Assembly (NCBI RefSeq): GCF_036826855.1
Contig: NZ_CP104578.1
Location: 6,692,501 to 6,756,500 of the forward strand
Source of the DNA: Streptomyces sp. SJL17-4
GTDB lineage: Bacteria > Actinomycetota > Actinomycetes > Streptomycetales > Streptomycetaceae
DNA: 64,000 nt
Direction: 5' to 3'
The number at the start of each line of letters is the position of its first letter. Position 1 is the stretch's first letter. Of this stretch, positions 10,829 through 19,020 are shown one piece after another. The notes beneath the pieces are model-generated. The model ran no database searches. It saw only the letters and a program-made list of their open reading frames with translations, and was not told where the DNA came from. Made by a program: the position numbers and the translations under genes.

Positions 10829-12571
10829 ATGGTCTGGGGCGTGCTGGAGGAGATGCGGATACGGTCGCTCGGGGTCATCGACGACGCGGTGGTCGAGCTG
10901 TCGCCCGGCTTCACCGCGGTGACCGGTGAGACCGGTGCGGGCAAGACCATGGTGGTGACCAGCCTGGGCCTGCTGCTCGGCGGCAGGGCCGATCCGGCCC
11001 TGGTGCGGATCGGCGCGGCCTCGGCCGTCGTCGAGGGGCGGATCAGCGTGCCCGCGGGCGCGCCCGCCGCCGTACGCGCCGAGGAAGCCGGGGCGGAGCT
11101 GGAGGACGGGGTGCTGCTCGTCAGCCGTACCGTCTCGGCCGAGGGACGCTCGCGGGCCCACCTCGGCGGGCGTTCCGTGCCCGTCGGGCTGCTCGCCGAG
11201 CTCGCCGACGAACTCGTCGCCGTCCACGGCCAGACCGACCAGCAGGGCCTGCTCAAGCCGGCCCGGCAGCGCGGGGCGCTCGACCGGTACGCGGGCGAGG
11301 CCGTCTCCGTGCCGCTCGCCGCCTACGCGGAGGCGTACCGGCGGCTGCGTGCCGTCACCGGCGAGCTGGACGAGATCACCACGCGGGCGCGGGAGCGGGC
11401 CCAGGAGGCCGATCTGCTGCGGTTCGGGCTCGGCGAGATCGAGGCCGTCGCCCCGCGCGCGGGGGAGGACACCGAACTCGCCGCCGAGGCGGAACGGCTC
11501 GGCCACGCCGAGGCCCTCGCCTCCGCGGCCGCGCTCGCGCACGCCGCGCTCGCGGGCGTTCCCGAGGATCCCGAGTCCGTCGACGCCACGACGCTCGTCG
11601 CGGGCGCCGGCCGGGCCCTGGAGGCCGTACGGTCGCACGACCCGGCCCTCGCCGCGCTCGCCGACCGGATGGGGGAGATCTCCATCCTGCTCGGCGACGT
11701 GGCCACCGAGCTCGCCGGATACGCCGACGACCTGGACGCCGACCCGCTGCGGCTCGCCGCCGTGGAGGAGCGGCGGGCGGCGCTGACGCAGCTGACCCGG
11801 AAGTACGGGGAGGACATCGCCTCCGTCCTCGCCTGGGCGGAGGAGAGTGCCGGCCGGCTCGGAGAGCTGGACGGCGACGACGACCGCATCGAGGAACTCA
11901 CCGCCGAGCGCGATCGGCTGCGCGACGATCTGTCGGTGCTCGCGCAGCGGCTCACCGACGCCCGTACGGAGGCCGCCGACCGGTTCGCCGACGCGGTCAC
12001 CGCCGAACTCGCCTCGCTCGCCATGCCCCACGCGCGCGTGTCCTTCGACATCCGGCAGACCGAGGACCCCGACGGCGTCGAGGTGGGCGGCCGCCGGGTC
12101 GCCTACAGCCCCTCCGGGGCCGACGAGGTCGAGCTGCTGCTCGCCCCGCACCCCGGGGCCCCGCCGCGGCCGATCGCCAAGGGCGCGTCCGGCGGTGAGC
12201 TGTCCCGGGTGATGCTCGCGGTCGAGGTCGTCTTCGCCGGGGTCGACCCGGTGCCGACGTACCTCTTCGACGAGGTCGACGCGGGTGTCGGCGGCAAGGC
12301 GGCGGTCGAGATCGGCCGTCGGCTCGCCAAGCTCGCCAGGAGCGCGCAGGTCGTGGTCGTCACCCATCTGCCGCAGGTCGCGGCCTTCGCGGACCGGCAG
12401 CTGCTCGTCGAGAAGACCAACGACGGGTCCGTGACCCGGTCCGGTGTCACGGTCCTGGAGGGCGAGGAGCGCGTACGGGAGCTGTCCCGGATGCTCGCCG
12501 GCCAGGAGGACTCCGAGACGGCCAGGGCGCACGCGGAGGAGCTGCTGGCGACGGCCCGCGCGGACGGCTGA
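10829..12571 (+). CDS. recN: DNA repair protein RecN
   Basis: 580 aa SMC-like ATPase for double-strand-break repair. Walker A GETGAGKTMVV lies near residue 33. The centre (residues ~160-370) is a coiled coil rich in Ala, Glu and Arg. The C-terminal head has the signature ASGGELSRVMLA and Walker B LFDEVDAGVGG near residue 478, followed by QVVVVTHLPQVA. The start is ATG 10829 (AGGGA upstream); GTG 10841 (VLEEMRIRSLG) is an alternative closer to the conserved N-terminus. Confidence 0.95.
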   Translation: MVWGVLEEMRIRSLGVIDDAVVELSPGFTAVTGETGAGKTMVVTSLGLLLGGRADPALVRIGAASAVVEGRISVPAGAPAAVRAEEAGAELEDGVLLVSRTVSAEGRSRAHLGGRSVPVGLLAELADELVAVHGQTDQQGLLKPARQRGALDRYAGEAVSVPLAAYAEAYRRLRAVTGELDEITTRARERAQEADLLRFGLGEIEAVAPRAGEDTELAAEAERLGHAEALASAAALAHAALAGVPEDPESVDATTLVAGAGRALEAVRSHDPALAALADRMGEISILLGDVATELAGYADDLDADPLRLAAVEERRAALTQLTRKYGEDIASVLAWAEESAGRLGELDGDDDRIEELTAERDRLRDDLSVLAQRLTDARTEAADRFADAVTAELASLAMPHARVSFDIRQTEDPDGVEVGGRRVAYSPSGADEVELLLAPHPGAPPRPIAKGASGGELSRVMLAVEVVFAGVDPVPTYLFDEVDAGVGGKAAVEIGRRLAKLARSAQVVVVTHLPQVAAFADRQLLVEKTNDGSVTRSGVTVLEGEERVRELSRMLAGQEDSETARAHAEELLATARADG

Positions 12572-12604
12572 AGCCGGTCGCAAGGGATCGGCAGGGGTCG
12601 GCAG

Positions 12605-12684
12605 GCGCCGAGGGACCCTGAGGAGCGCCGAGGGAACCGGGGTAGCGCCGAGGGGACCCGGGGGGCGCCGAGGGATCCCGGGGG
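12605..12684. repeat. 4 x 20-bp tandem repeat
   Basis: Four consecutive units begin at 12605, 12625, 12645 and 12665, each starting GCGCCGAGGG and differing only in the last ten bases. They lie in the 260-bp gap between recN and the glycosyltransferase, 148 bp before the latter's start. Confidence 0.95.
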
Positions 12685-12831
12685 AGCGCGCGTTCGCCTT
12701 GTGCGCTCACCCGAGTGGGTGAACCCGTGGCATGGGTCCCGGAGCCGTACGCCTTCCGTACAGGGGAACGACGCCGATTCGGTGCCGGAACGTGCGTACG
12801 GTCGGCGGTACGGGCTGGCATCCTTGGGCGC

Positions 12832-13923
12832 GTGACACAGCTCCGTACGGTCCAAGTGCTGGGCGGCGGCAGCGCGGGCAGCAGCGCTCACGTCCGATCA
12901 CTCGCCTCGGGGCTGGTGGCGAGGGGCGTGCGGGTGACCGTGTGCGCCCCGGCCGAACTCGACCGCGTCTACGACTACCTGGGTGCCGGCGCGCACTTCG
13001 TGCCGCTGCCGCGCCTCGGCGACCCCGCGACGGTCGCCGCGCTCCGCAACGCCTGCATCGGCGCCGACGTGGTCCACGCGCACGGCCTTGAGGCGTCCGT
13101 GCGGGCCGCGCTCGCGCTGTCCGGCGGCGGGAACGGCGACCGCGCCCCGCTCGTGACGACCTGGGACACCCGCAACCAGGTCCACGGGGCGGCGCGGGGC
13201 GGGATGCTGCGGCTCCTGGAGCGAAGGACCGTGCGGGCCGCGACCGTTGTCCTCGCCACCTCCTCCGAACTCGTCGACCGGGCCCGTCGCCGCGGGGCCC
13301 GGGACGCCCGGCTCGCGCCCGTCACCGTGCCGCCCGCGCGGGGGCCCGTCTGCCTCCACGACGGCAAGGCCCGTGCCGAACTGGGCGCGGTCGACCGGCC
13401 CTTGCTGATGGCGGTCGGAGCGCTGGAGCGGGGCCGGGGGTACCGGACGCTGCTCGACGCGGCCCGGTCGTGGCGGGAACTCGATCCGCAGCCGCTGCTC
13501 GTCATCGCCGGGGAGGGGAGCGAACGGGCCGCCCTCCAGCGGCGGATCGTGGCCGAGGGGCTGCCCGTGCGGTTGATCGGTCGCCGGGAGGACGTCGCCG
13601 AGCTGCTCGCGGCGGCCGACGTGGCGGTGCTGCCCTCGCGGTGGGAGGCACGGTCCCTGCTCGCGCAGGAGGCGCTGCGGCTCGGCGTGCCGCTGGTCGC
13701 CACGGCGGTGGGCGGCGTACCGGAGCTCGTCGGTGACGCGGCCGAGCTGGTGCCGTACGGGGACGCGACGGCGCTCGCCGGGGCCGTGCGCGGGCTGATC
13801 GAGGACGTGGACCGGCGGATGGACCTCGCGGCCGCGGGGCGGGTGCAGGCGGGGACCTGGCCCACGGAGGACGAGACGGTGGCGCACGTGCTGAGCGTGT
13901 ACGACGAGTTGGTGGGGCGGTAG
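12832..13923 (+). CDS. GT4-family glycosyltransferase
   Basis: 363 aa with the GT-B fold pattern of family 4. The N-terminal Rossmann half opens with VLGGGSAGSSAHVRSLASG, and the C-terminal half has GRREDVAELLAAADVAVLPS followed by the nucleotide-sugar loop EALRLGVPLVATAVGGVPEL. Donor and acceptor sugars cannot be read. The start is GTG 12832 (VTQLRTVQVLGG). Upstream codons are non-conserved and cross the 20-bp repeat region. It stands alone between recN and a convergent PucR regulator. Confidence 0.88.
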   Translation: MTQLRTVQVLGGGSAGSSAHVRSLASGLVARGVRVTVCAPAELDRVYDYLGAGAHFVPLPRLGDPATVAALRNACIGADVVHAHGLEASVRAALALSGGGNGDRAPLVTTWDTRNQVHGAARGGMLRLLERRTVRAATVVLATSSELVDRARRRGARDARLAPVTVPPARGPVCLHDGKARAELGAVDRPLLMAVGALERGRGYRTLLDAARSWRELDPQPLLVIAGEGSERAALQRRIVAEGLPVRLIGRREDVAELLAAADVAVLPSRWEARSLLAQEALRLGVPLVATAVGGVPELVGDAAELVPYGDATALAGAVRGLIEDVDRRMDLAAAGRVQAGTWPTEDETVAHVLSVYDELVGR

Positions 13924-13956
13924 GCACCCGCCCCCCGGCGACCGGGGTGTGGGCCC

Positions 13957-15585
13957 CTACGGCGTGTGGCGGCGTGCCCTCAGGGCCAGGGAGAGGGCCA
14001 GGACGGTCTGCGGGTCGTCCAGGTCCGTGCCCAGGAGTTCGGAGATGCGGGCCAGCCGGTTGTAGAGCGTCTGGCGGTTGAGGTGGAGTTCCCGGGCCGT
14101 CTCCGCCTTGCGGCCCGCGTGCGCCAGGTACGTCTCCAGGGTCGGCAGGAGCGGGGGGCGGGACGTGCGGTCGTGGTCCCGCAAGGGGCCGATCGCGCGG
14201 TCCACGAACGCCGCGAGGACCGTGTCCCCGTGGAAGTGCAGCCGCCACAGCAGCAGGTCGATGTCGAGGCGCCGGGCGTCGTACCAGGGGAGGTCCGAGA
14301 GGCCCTGTGCGGCCGTCGCCGTCTCCGCCGCGTGCCGCAGCCCCGCCGAGGCCGCCGCCCAGCTGCCGGCGACGCCCACCACGACGACCGGCGGATGCGC
14401 CCCGGCGCGTTCGAGGCCGGCGCGTTCCACGCCCGCGCGGAGCGCCGCCGCGACCCGGTCCGCGACCGCCGTACGCTCCGATTCCGAGCGCAGGCCGAGC
14501 AGGAGAGGCACCCGGCCCTCGACCGGGCGGACGCCCAGGAGGACCGGGACCCCGACGGAGGCCAGCTCCTCCAGGACCGCACGGGCAAGCAGGGCCCAGT
14601 TGCCCGAGGGGGAGAGTTCGGAGGCAAGGCGCATCACCACCGGCAGGAGCGGACCGTCGCCCGGCTTGAAGCCGAGGACCCGCGCCTGCGCCGGTGCGTC
14701 CTCGGCCGTGATCCTGCCCTCCGCCAGGTCCGTCAGGAAGTCGCCCCGGCCGCGCGCCGCCAGCTCCTCCTCCTGCCGTGCCTGCATGAGGACGACCGCG
14801 AGGAGGCCCGCCGCGCGCTCGGCCGCCATCCGGTGGACGGGGGAGAGGGCGCCGGAGACGGACAGGAGGACGAGCCGGGCCCGTACGGAGGCCGTGCCGG
14901 GGCCGCCGCCGGGCACGTCCACCAGGACCGTGCCGGAGGGCGGACCGGATTCGCGGGCCGCCCGCCCGCCGCGCAGCCCGTCCCAGACCTGGAGCGGGTC
15001 GACGGGCGCGGACTCGGTGCCCGCCGCGTACAGCAGCTGTCCGTCGGCGGTCTCCAGGAAGACGGGGTTGGCCGCGAAGTCCGAGAGGATCCGCAGGACC
15101 TGCGGGATCCCCCCGCCGCCGAGCAGCGCCTCCGTGCACTGCCTGTGGACCTCCTCGGCCTGGCGCAGGAGCGCGTAGTGGCCGTTGACGATCTCGGTGT
15201 GGATCTCCTCCGTCACCGCAACGAAAGGCACCTCGCGGTGCAACTGCACCAGGGGCAGACCGGCGGCCCGCGCGGCCTCCACTATCGTCGCCGGGAGGCG
15301 GGCGAACCGAGGCCCCAGCTCCACCACGAGCGCCGCGATGCCCCGGTCGGCGAGTCGCCGTACGAAGGCACGCTGCTCGGCCGGCCGGGTGCCGAGCCCG
15401 AGCCCCGTGGTCAGCAGCAGCTCACCGCCCTTGAGCAGTGACGCGATGTTCGGCACCTCACCCGCGTGCACCCAGCGCACCGTGCGGTGCAGCCGGTCCG
15501 CGCCGGCGACGACCTCCGGGAGCCCGCCGCGCAGGCCCGGGAGTTCGAGCGCCCGCTGCACGGTGATCCCGCCCTGATTGTCCAT
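13957..15585 (-). CDS. PucR family transcriptional regulator
   Basis: 542 aa. The N-terminal PucR domain starts at ITVQRALELPGL (residue ~7) and contains HAGEVPNIASLLKGGELLL. A GGDEF-like middle region follows. The C-terminal helix-turn-helix AETARELHLNRQTLYNRLAR is the PucR/CdaR DNA-binding signature. PucR proteins activate catabolic genes in response to a metabolite, classically purines. It is divergent from a permease-amine oxidase pair, which is its most likely target. The 161-bp space between them should hold its operator. Confidence 0.9.
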   Translation of the reverse strand: MDNQGGITVQRALELPGLRGGLPEVVAGADRLHRTVRWVHAGEVPNIASLLKGGELLLTTGLGLGTRPAEQRAFVRRLADRGIAALVVELGPRFARLPATIVEAARAAGLPLVQLHREVPFVAVTEEIHTEIVNGHYALLRQAEEVHRQCTEALLGGGGIPQVLRILSDFAANPVFLETADGQLLYAAGTESAPVDPLQVWDGLRGGRAARESGPPSGTVLVDVPGGGPGTASVRARLVLLSVSGALSPVHRMAAERAAGLLAVVLMQARQEEELAARGRGDFLTDLAEGRITAEDAPAQARVLGFKPGDGPLLPVVMRLASELSPSGNWALLARAVLEELASVGVPVLLGVRPVEGRVPLLLGLRSESERTAVADRVAAALRAGVERAGLERAGAHPPVVVVGVAGSWAAASAGLRHAAETATAAQGLSDLPWYDARRLDIDLLLWRLHFHGDTVLAAFVDRAIGPLRDHDRTSRPPLLPTLETYLAHAGRKAETARELHLNRQTLYNRLARISELLGTDLDDPQTVLALSLALRARRHTP

Positions 15586-15746
15586 GGGGCCGGACGCTAC
15601 CCGCGTCCGTGTTCCGGCGACATCACCCCACGGTCACAGGACCGGACAGTTCGCACACAGGGGCGACAACTCGTCGCCCCTGGGCGGAAATTGTGCGACC
15701 GCCTGTCGATTGTGGCCTACGTCACCCGCGAGGATCCTCTCGCCCC

Positions 15747-17261
15747 ATGGCAGAGAACCCCACTCCAGAGGTCCACCGGCTCAAGGCGAACTCGGTCGGT
15801 CTTGTCGGCGTCGTCTTCATGGCCGTCGCCACCGCGGCACCGATCACCGCGATGACCGGCAACCTCCCCATCGCCGTCGGCTTCGGCAACGGCACCGGCG
15901 CCCCTGCCGGATATCTCTTCGCGACGCTCGTCCTGACCGTCTTCTCGGTCGGCTATGTCGCCATGGCCAAGCGGATCACGGCCGCCGGCGCCTTCTACGG
16001 CTACATCTCGCACGGCCTCGGCCGGATCGCGGGCATGGCCTCCGGGATGCTCGCCGTCCTCGCGTACATCGTCTTCGAGGCCTCGATCGTCGGCGTCTTC
16101 GCGTACTTCGCCAAGACGACGGTCGCCGATCAGCTCGGCGTCGACATTCCGTGGATCCTGTACGCGGCGGTCATGCTGGCCGTGACCGCCGGCCTCTCGT
16201 ACTTCGACATCAACCTGACCGCCAAGGCGCTCGGCGTGATGCTCATCGCGGAGATCGCGGTCCTCTTCGCGGTCGCCACCGCCGTCCTGATCGCCGGCGG
16301 CGGCCCCGACGGCATCCCCGTCGAGCCGATCAACCCCGCGAACGCCTTCACCGGCACCTCCGCCGGCCTCGGCCTCTTCTTCGCCTTCTGGTCCTGGGTC
16401 GGCTTCGAGTCGACCGCGATGTACGGGGAGGAGTCCCGCGACCCCAAGCGGGTCATCCCGCGCGCCACCCTGATCTCCGTCATCGGCGTCGGCGTCTTCT
16501 ACATCTACGTGTCGTGGATGACGATCGCGGGGAACGGACTCGCCGGATCGGTGAAGCTGTCCTCCTCCGCCTCGCCGCTCGACCTGTTCTTCGCGCCCAC
16601 CCAGAGCTTCATCGGCGCGTGGGCCGTCGACGCCTTCCAGTGGCTGCTGCTCACCGGCTCCTTCGCCTGCGGCATGGCCTTCCACCAGTGCGCCTCGCGC
16701 TATCTGTACGCCATCGGCCGGGAGGGCTTCCTCCACCCGGCGCTCGGCCGGACGCACGTGAAGCACGGCTCGCCGTACATCGCCTCGTACGTGCAGAGCG
16801 CGATCGCCGTCCTCCTCGTCGGCGCCTTCTGGCTCACCGGCCAGGACCCGTACATCCACCTCTACACGCTGCTCGCGATCCTCGGCACGATGGCGATCCT
16901 CATCGTCCAGACCCTCTGTTCCTTCGCCGTCATCGGCTACTTCCGGAAGAACCACCCCGAGGACCGGCACTGGTTCAGGACGCTCACGGCCCCGCTCCTC
17001 GGCGGTGTCGGCATGATCGCCGTCGTCGTGCTGCTGATCATGAACATGGAGACGGCGGCCGGTCTCGCCGCCGACTCGCTCTTCTTCAAGGCGATCCCCT
17101 GGATCGTCGGCGCGGTCTTCTTCGGCGGCCTCGGCCTGGGCCTCTACCTCAAGGCCCAGCGGCCCGAGCGCTACGAGATCATCGGCCGGATCGTGCTGGA
17201 GGACGCCACCGAGCGCCCCGCCGACGAGGCCCCGGCCCCCGCTCCCGTACCCCAGAGCTGA
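15747..17261 (+). CDS. APC superfamily amino acid/amine permease
   Basis: 504 aa integral membrane protein with about 12 hydrophobic segments. The amino-acid/polyamine/organocation signature appears early (KANSVGLVGVVFMAVATAAP, with PITAMTGNLPI) and in the FWSWVGFESTAMYGEESRDP segment, where the GFES motif lies in a substrate-binding helix. The tail is a short Pro/Ala stretch. ATG 15747 is used because the frame upstream reads non-hydrophobic Arg-rich shadow. Its neighbours (PucR regulator, amine oxidase) suggest uptake of an amine or amino acid later oxidised outside or at the membrane. Substrate unknown. Confidence 0.9.
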   Translation: MAENPTPEVHRLKANSVGLVGVVFMAVATAAPITAMTGNLPIAVGFGNGTGAPAGYLFATLVLTVFSVGYVAMAKRITAAGAFYGYISHGLGRIAGMASGMLAVLAYIVFEASIVGVFAYFAKTTVADQLGVDIPWILYAAVMLAVTAGLSYFDINLTAKALGVMLIAEIAVLFAVATAVLIAGGGPDGIPVEPINPANAFTGTSAGLGLFFAFWSWVGFESTAMYGEESRDPKRVIPRATLISVIGVGVFYIYVSWMTIAGNGLAGSVKLSSSASPLDLFFAPTQSFIGAWAVDAFQWLLLTGSFACGMAFHQCASRYLYAIGREGFLHPALGRTHVKHGSPYIASYVQSAIAVLLVGAFWLTGQDPYIHLYTLLAILGTMAILIVQTLCSFAVIGYFRKNHPEDRHWFRTLTAPLLGGVGMIAVVVLLIMNMETAAGLAADSLFFKAIPWIVGAVFFGGLGLGLYLKAQRPERYEIIGRIVLEDATERPADEAPAPAPVPQS

Positions 17262-17340
17262 GTTCCTCGTCCCCCGCTCCCGTACCGCAGAGCTGAGTTC
17301 CTCGTCCCCCACTTCCGTACCCCGGCACTGAGTTCCCACC
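17236..17340. repeat. 3 x 35-bp tandem repeat across the permease stop codon
   Basis: The last codons of the permease with its TGA (17236-17270) are repeated almost exactly at 17271-17305 and less well at 17306-17340. Each copy carries CCCGTACC(C/G)CAGAGCTGAGTTCC or a variant, so the stop codon exists in three copies just before the next gene. Confidence 0.92.
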
Positions 17341-17360
17341 TCAAGCCCCAGGAGAGCCCC

Positions 17361-19001
17361 ATGGCACGCACCAACCCGATGCACCTCCTGAAGACCCTCG
17401 CCGCCGAGCACGCCGACGCCCGCCGGCTGAACCTCCCCGTCGACGCGCTGAGGGGCATGAGAGCCGACGCCCTCGGGCGTCGCTCGCTCCTCAAGTACGC
17501 CGCCGCTGCCGGTGTCACCGCCGGCGTGGGCCTGGGCGGGGCCGTCCCCGCCCGCGCCGCCACCCCCGACCCGCCCGTCAGGACCACCGCACGGGTCGCC
17601 GTCGTCGGCGCCGGGATCTCCGGCCTCACCGCCGCCCTCACCCTCCAGGACGCCGGCCTGAGCCCGGCGCTCTACGAGGCGAACCCCTCCCGGGTCGGCG
17701 GCCGCATGTGGACCCAGCGCGCCCACTGGGCCTACGGACAGACCTCCGAGATCGGCGGCGAGCTGATCGACACCAGCCACAAGAAGATCCTGGAACTCTG
17801 CCGCCGCTTCGGCCTCGACGTCGAGGACTTCCTCGGCGGCGGTCCCATCGGGGCCGAGGAGGTCCTCTGGTTCGACGGCGCCTACTACCCGCGCCACCAG
17901 GCCGACGAGGACTTCAAGGCGGTCTACCAGGCCCTGCGCCGCGACCTCTCCGAGGCGGGGGAGGTCCTCTGGAACCAGACCACTCCCACCGGCACCGCAC
18001 TCGACAACATGTCGGTGTACGAGTGGATCGAGACCCGCGTGCCCGGCGGGCACACCTCCCCGCTCGGCAAGTTCATCGACGTCGCCTACAACGTCGAGTA
18101 CGGCGCCGACACCACCGAACAGTCCTCGCTCGCCCTCGTGCTGCTCATGGGCTACCAGACCAATCCGGGCAACTTCAACATCTGGGGCCTGTCCAACGAG
18201 CGGTACCACATCGTCGGCGGCAACGACCGGCTTCCCCACGCCATCGCCGGGGCACTCACCCCCGGCACCCTGCGCCCCGGCTGGTCCCTGACCGCCGTAC
18301 GGGCCAACGCCGACGGCACCCAGACGCTGACCTTCACCGAGGCCGGCGCCACCCGGACCGTCACCGCCGACCACACGGTCCTCTGCCTGCCGCTCCCCGT
18401 CCTCCAGCAGCTCGACACCTCCCAGGCCGGGTTCGACCCGCTGATGAGGAACCTGCTGAGGGACGCGCGGATGGGCCACTGCACCAAACTCAACATGCAG
18501 TTCGGCACCCGCCCGTGGCGCGGCACCGGCCCCTGGCCGGGCGTCTCGGCCGGTGACTGCTTCACCGACACCGAGGTCCAGCAGACCTGGGACACCACCA
18601 AGATCCAGGGTGGGACCGGCGGCATCCTCCTCCAGTACGGCGGCGGCAGCCTCGCCAGGTCGCTCACGCCCGCCGGACCGTTCTCCACCGAGTCGGACCC
18701 GTACGTACGGACCCTCGTCAGCCGTCACCTGGCCGGCATCGACGCCTTCTTCCCCGGCACCTCGCGGGCGTACACGGGGCGCGCCCAGCTCTCCGCCTGG
18801 CACCGGAACCCGTACTCACTCGGCGCGTACTCCTGCTGGCCCGTCGGCTACCTCCACCGGTACGCCGGTTACGAGGGCACCGCGCAGGGCAACGTCCACA
18901 TCGGCGGCGAGCACTGCAGCTACGACTTCCAGGGCTTCATGGAAGGCGGAGCGACCGAGGGCGAGCGGGCCGCCAAGGAGGTGATCGACGCGCTGAGATG
19001 A
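17361..19001 (+). CDS. Tat-exported flavin monoamine oxidase
   Basis: 546 aa. A twin-arginine signal (GRRSLLKYAAAAG, RR at 40-41) is followed by a hydrophobic stretch and a PARA-type cleavage region. The FAD-binding motif VAVVGAGISGLTAAL starts near residue 79, followed by YEANPSRVGGRMWT. The C-terminal flavin motif GNVHIGGEHCSYDFQGFMEG is typical of amine oxidases. It should oxidise primary or poly-amines to aldehyde, NH3 and H2O2 outside the cytoplasm. It is co-oriented 99 bp after the permease. Whether permease and exported oxidase act in one pathway is inference. Confidence 0.9.
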   Translation: MARTNPMHLLKTLAAEHADARRLNLPVDALRGMRADALGRRSLLKYAAAAGVTAGVGLGGAVPARAATPDPPVRTTARVAVVGAGISGLTAALTLQDAGLSPALYEANPSRVGGRMWTQRAHWAYGQTSEIGGELIDTSHKKILELCRRFGLDVEDFLGGGPIGAEEVLWFDGAYYPRHQADEDFKAVYQALRRDLSEAGEVLWNQTTPTGTALDNMSVYEWIETRVPGGHTSPLGKFIDVAYNVEYGADTTEQSSLALVLLMGYQTNPGNFNIWGLSNERYHIVGGNDRLPHAIAGALTPGTLRPGWSLTAVRANADGTQTLTFTEAGATRTVTADHTVLCLPLPVLQQLDTSQAGFDPLMRNLLRDARMGHCTKLNMQFGTRPWRGTGPWPGVSAGDCFTDTEVQQTWDTTKIQGGTGGILLQYGGGSLARSLTPAGPFSTESDPYVRTLVSRHLAGIDAFFPGTSRAYTGRAQLSAWHRNPYSLGAYSCWPVGYLHRYAGYEGTAQGNVHIGGEHCSYDFQGFMEGGATEGERAAKEVIDALR

Positions 19002-19020
19002 GCCCCGGGCGGGCCGGTGC

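Noticed and set aside
15717..18803. A 1028-codon open frame on the - strand across the permease and amine oxidase
   Set aside because: Antisense shadow; the + strand genes carry clear family motifs in a frame with normal GC3 bias.
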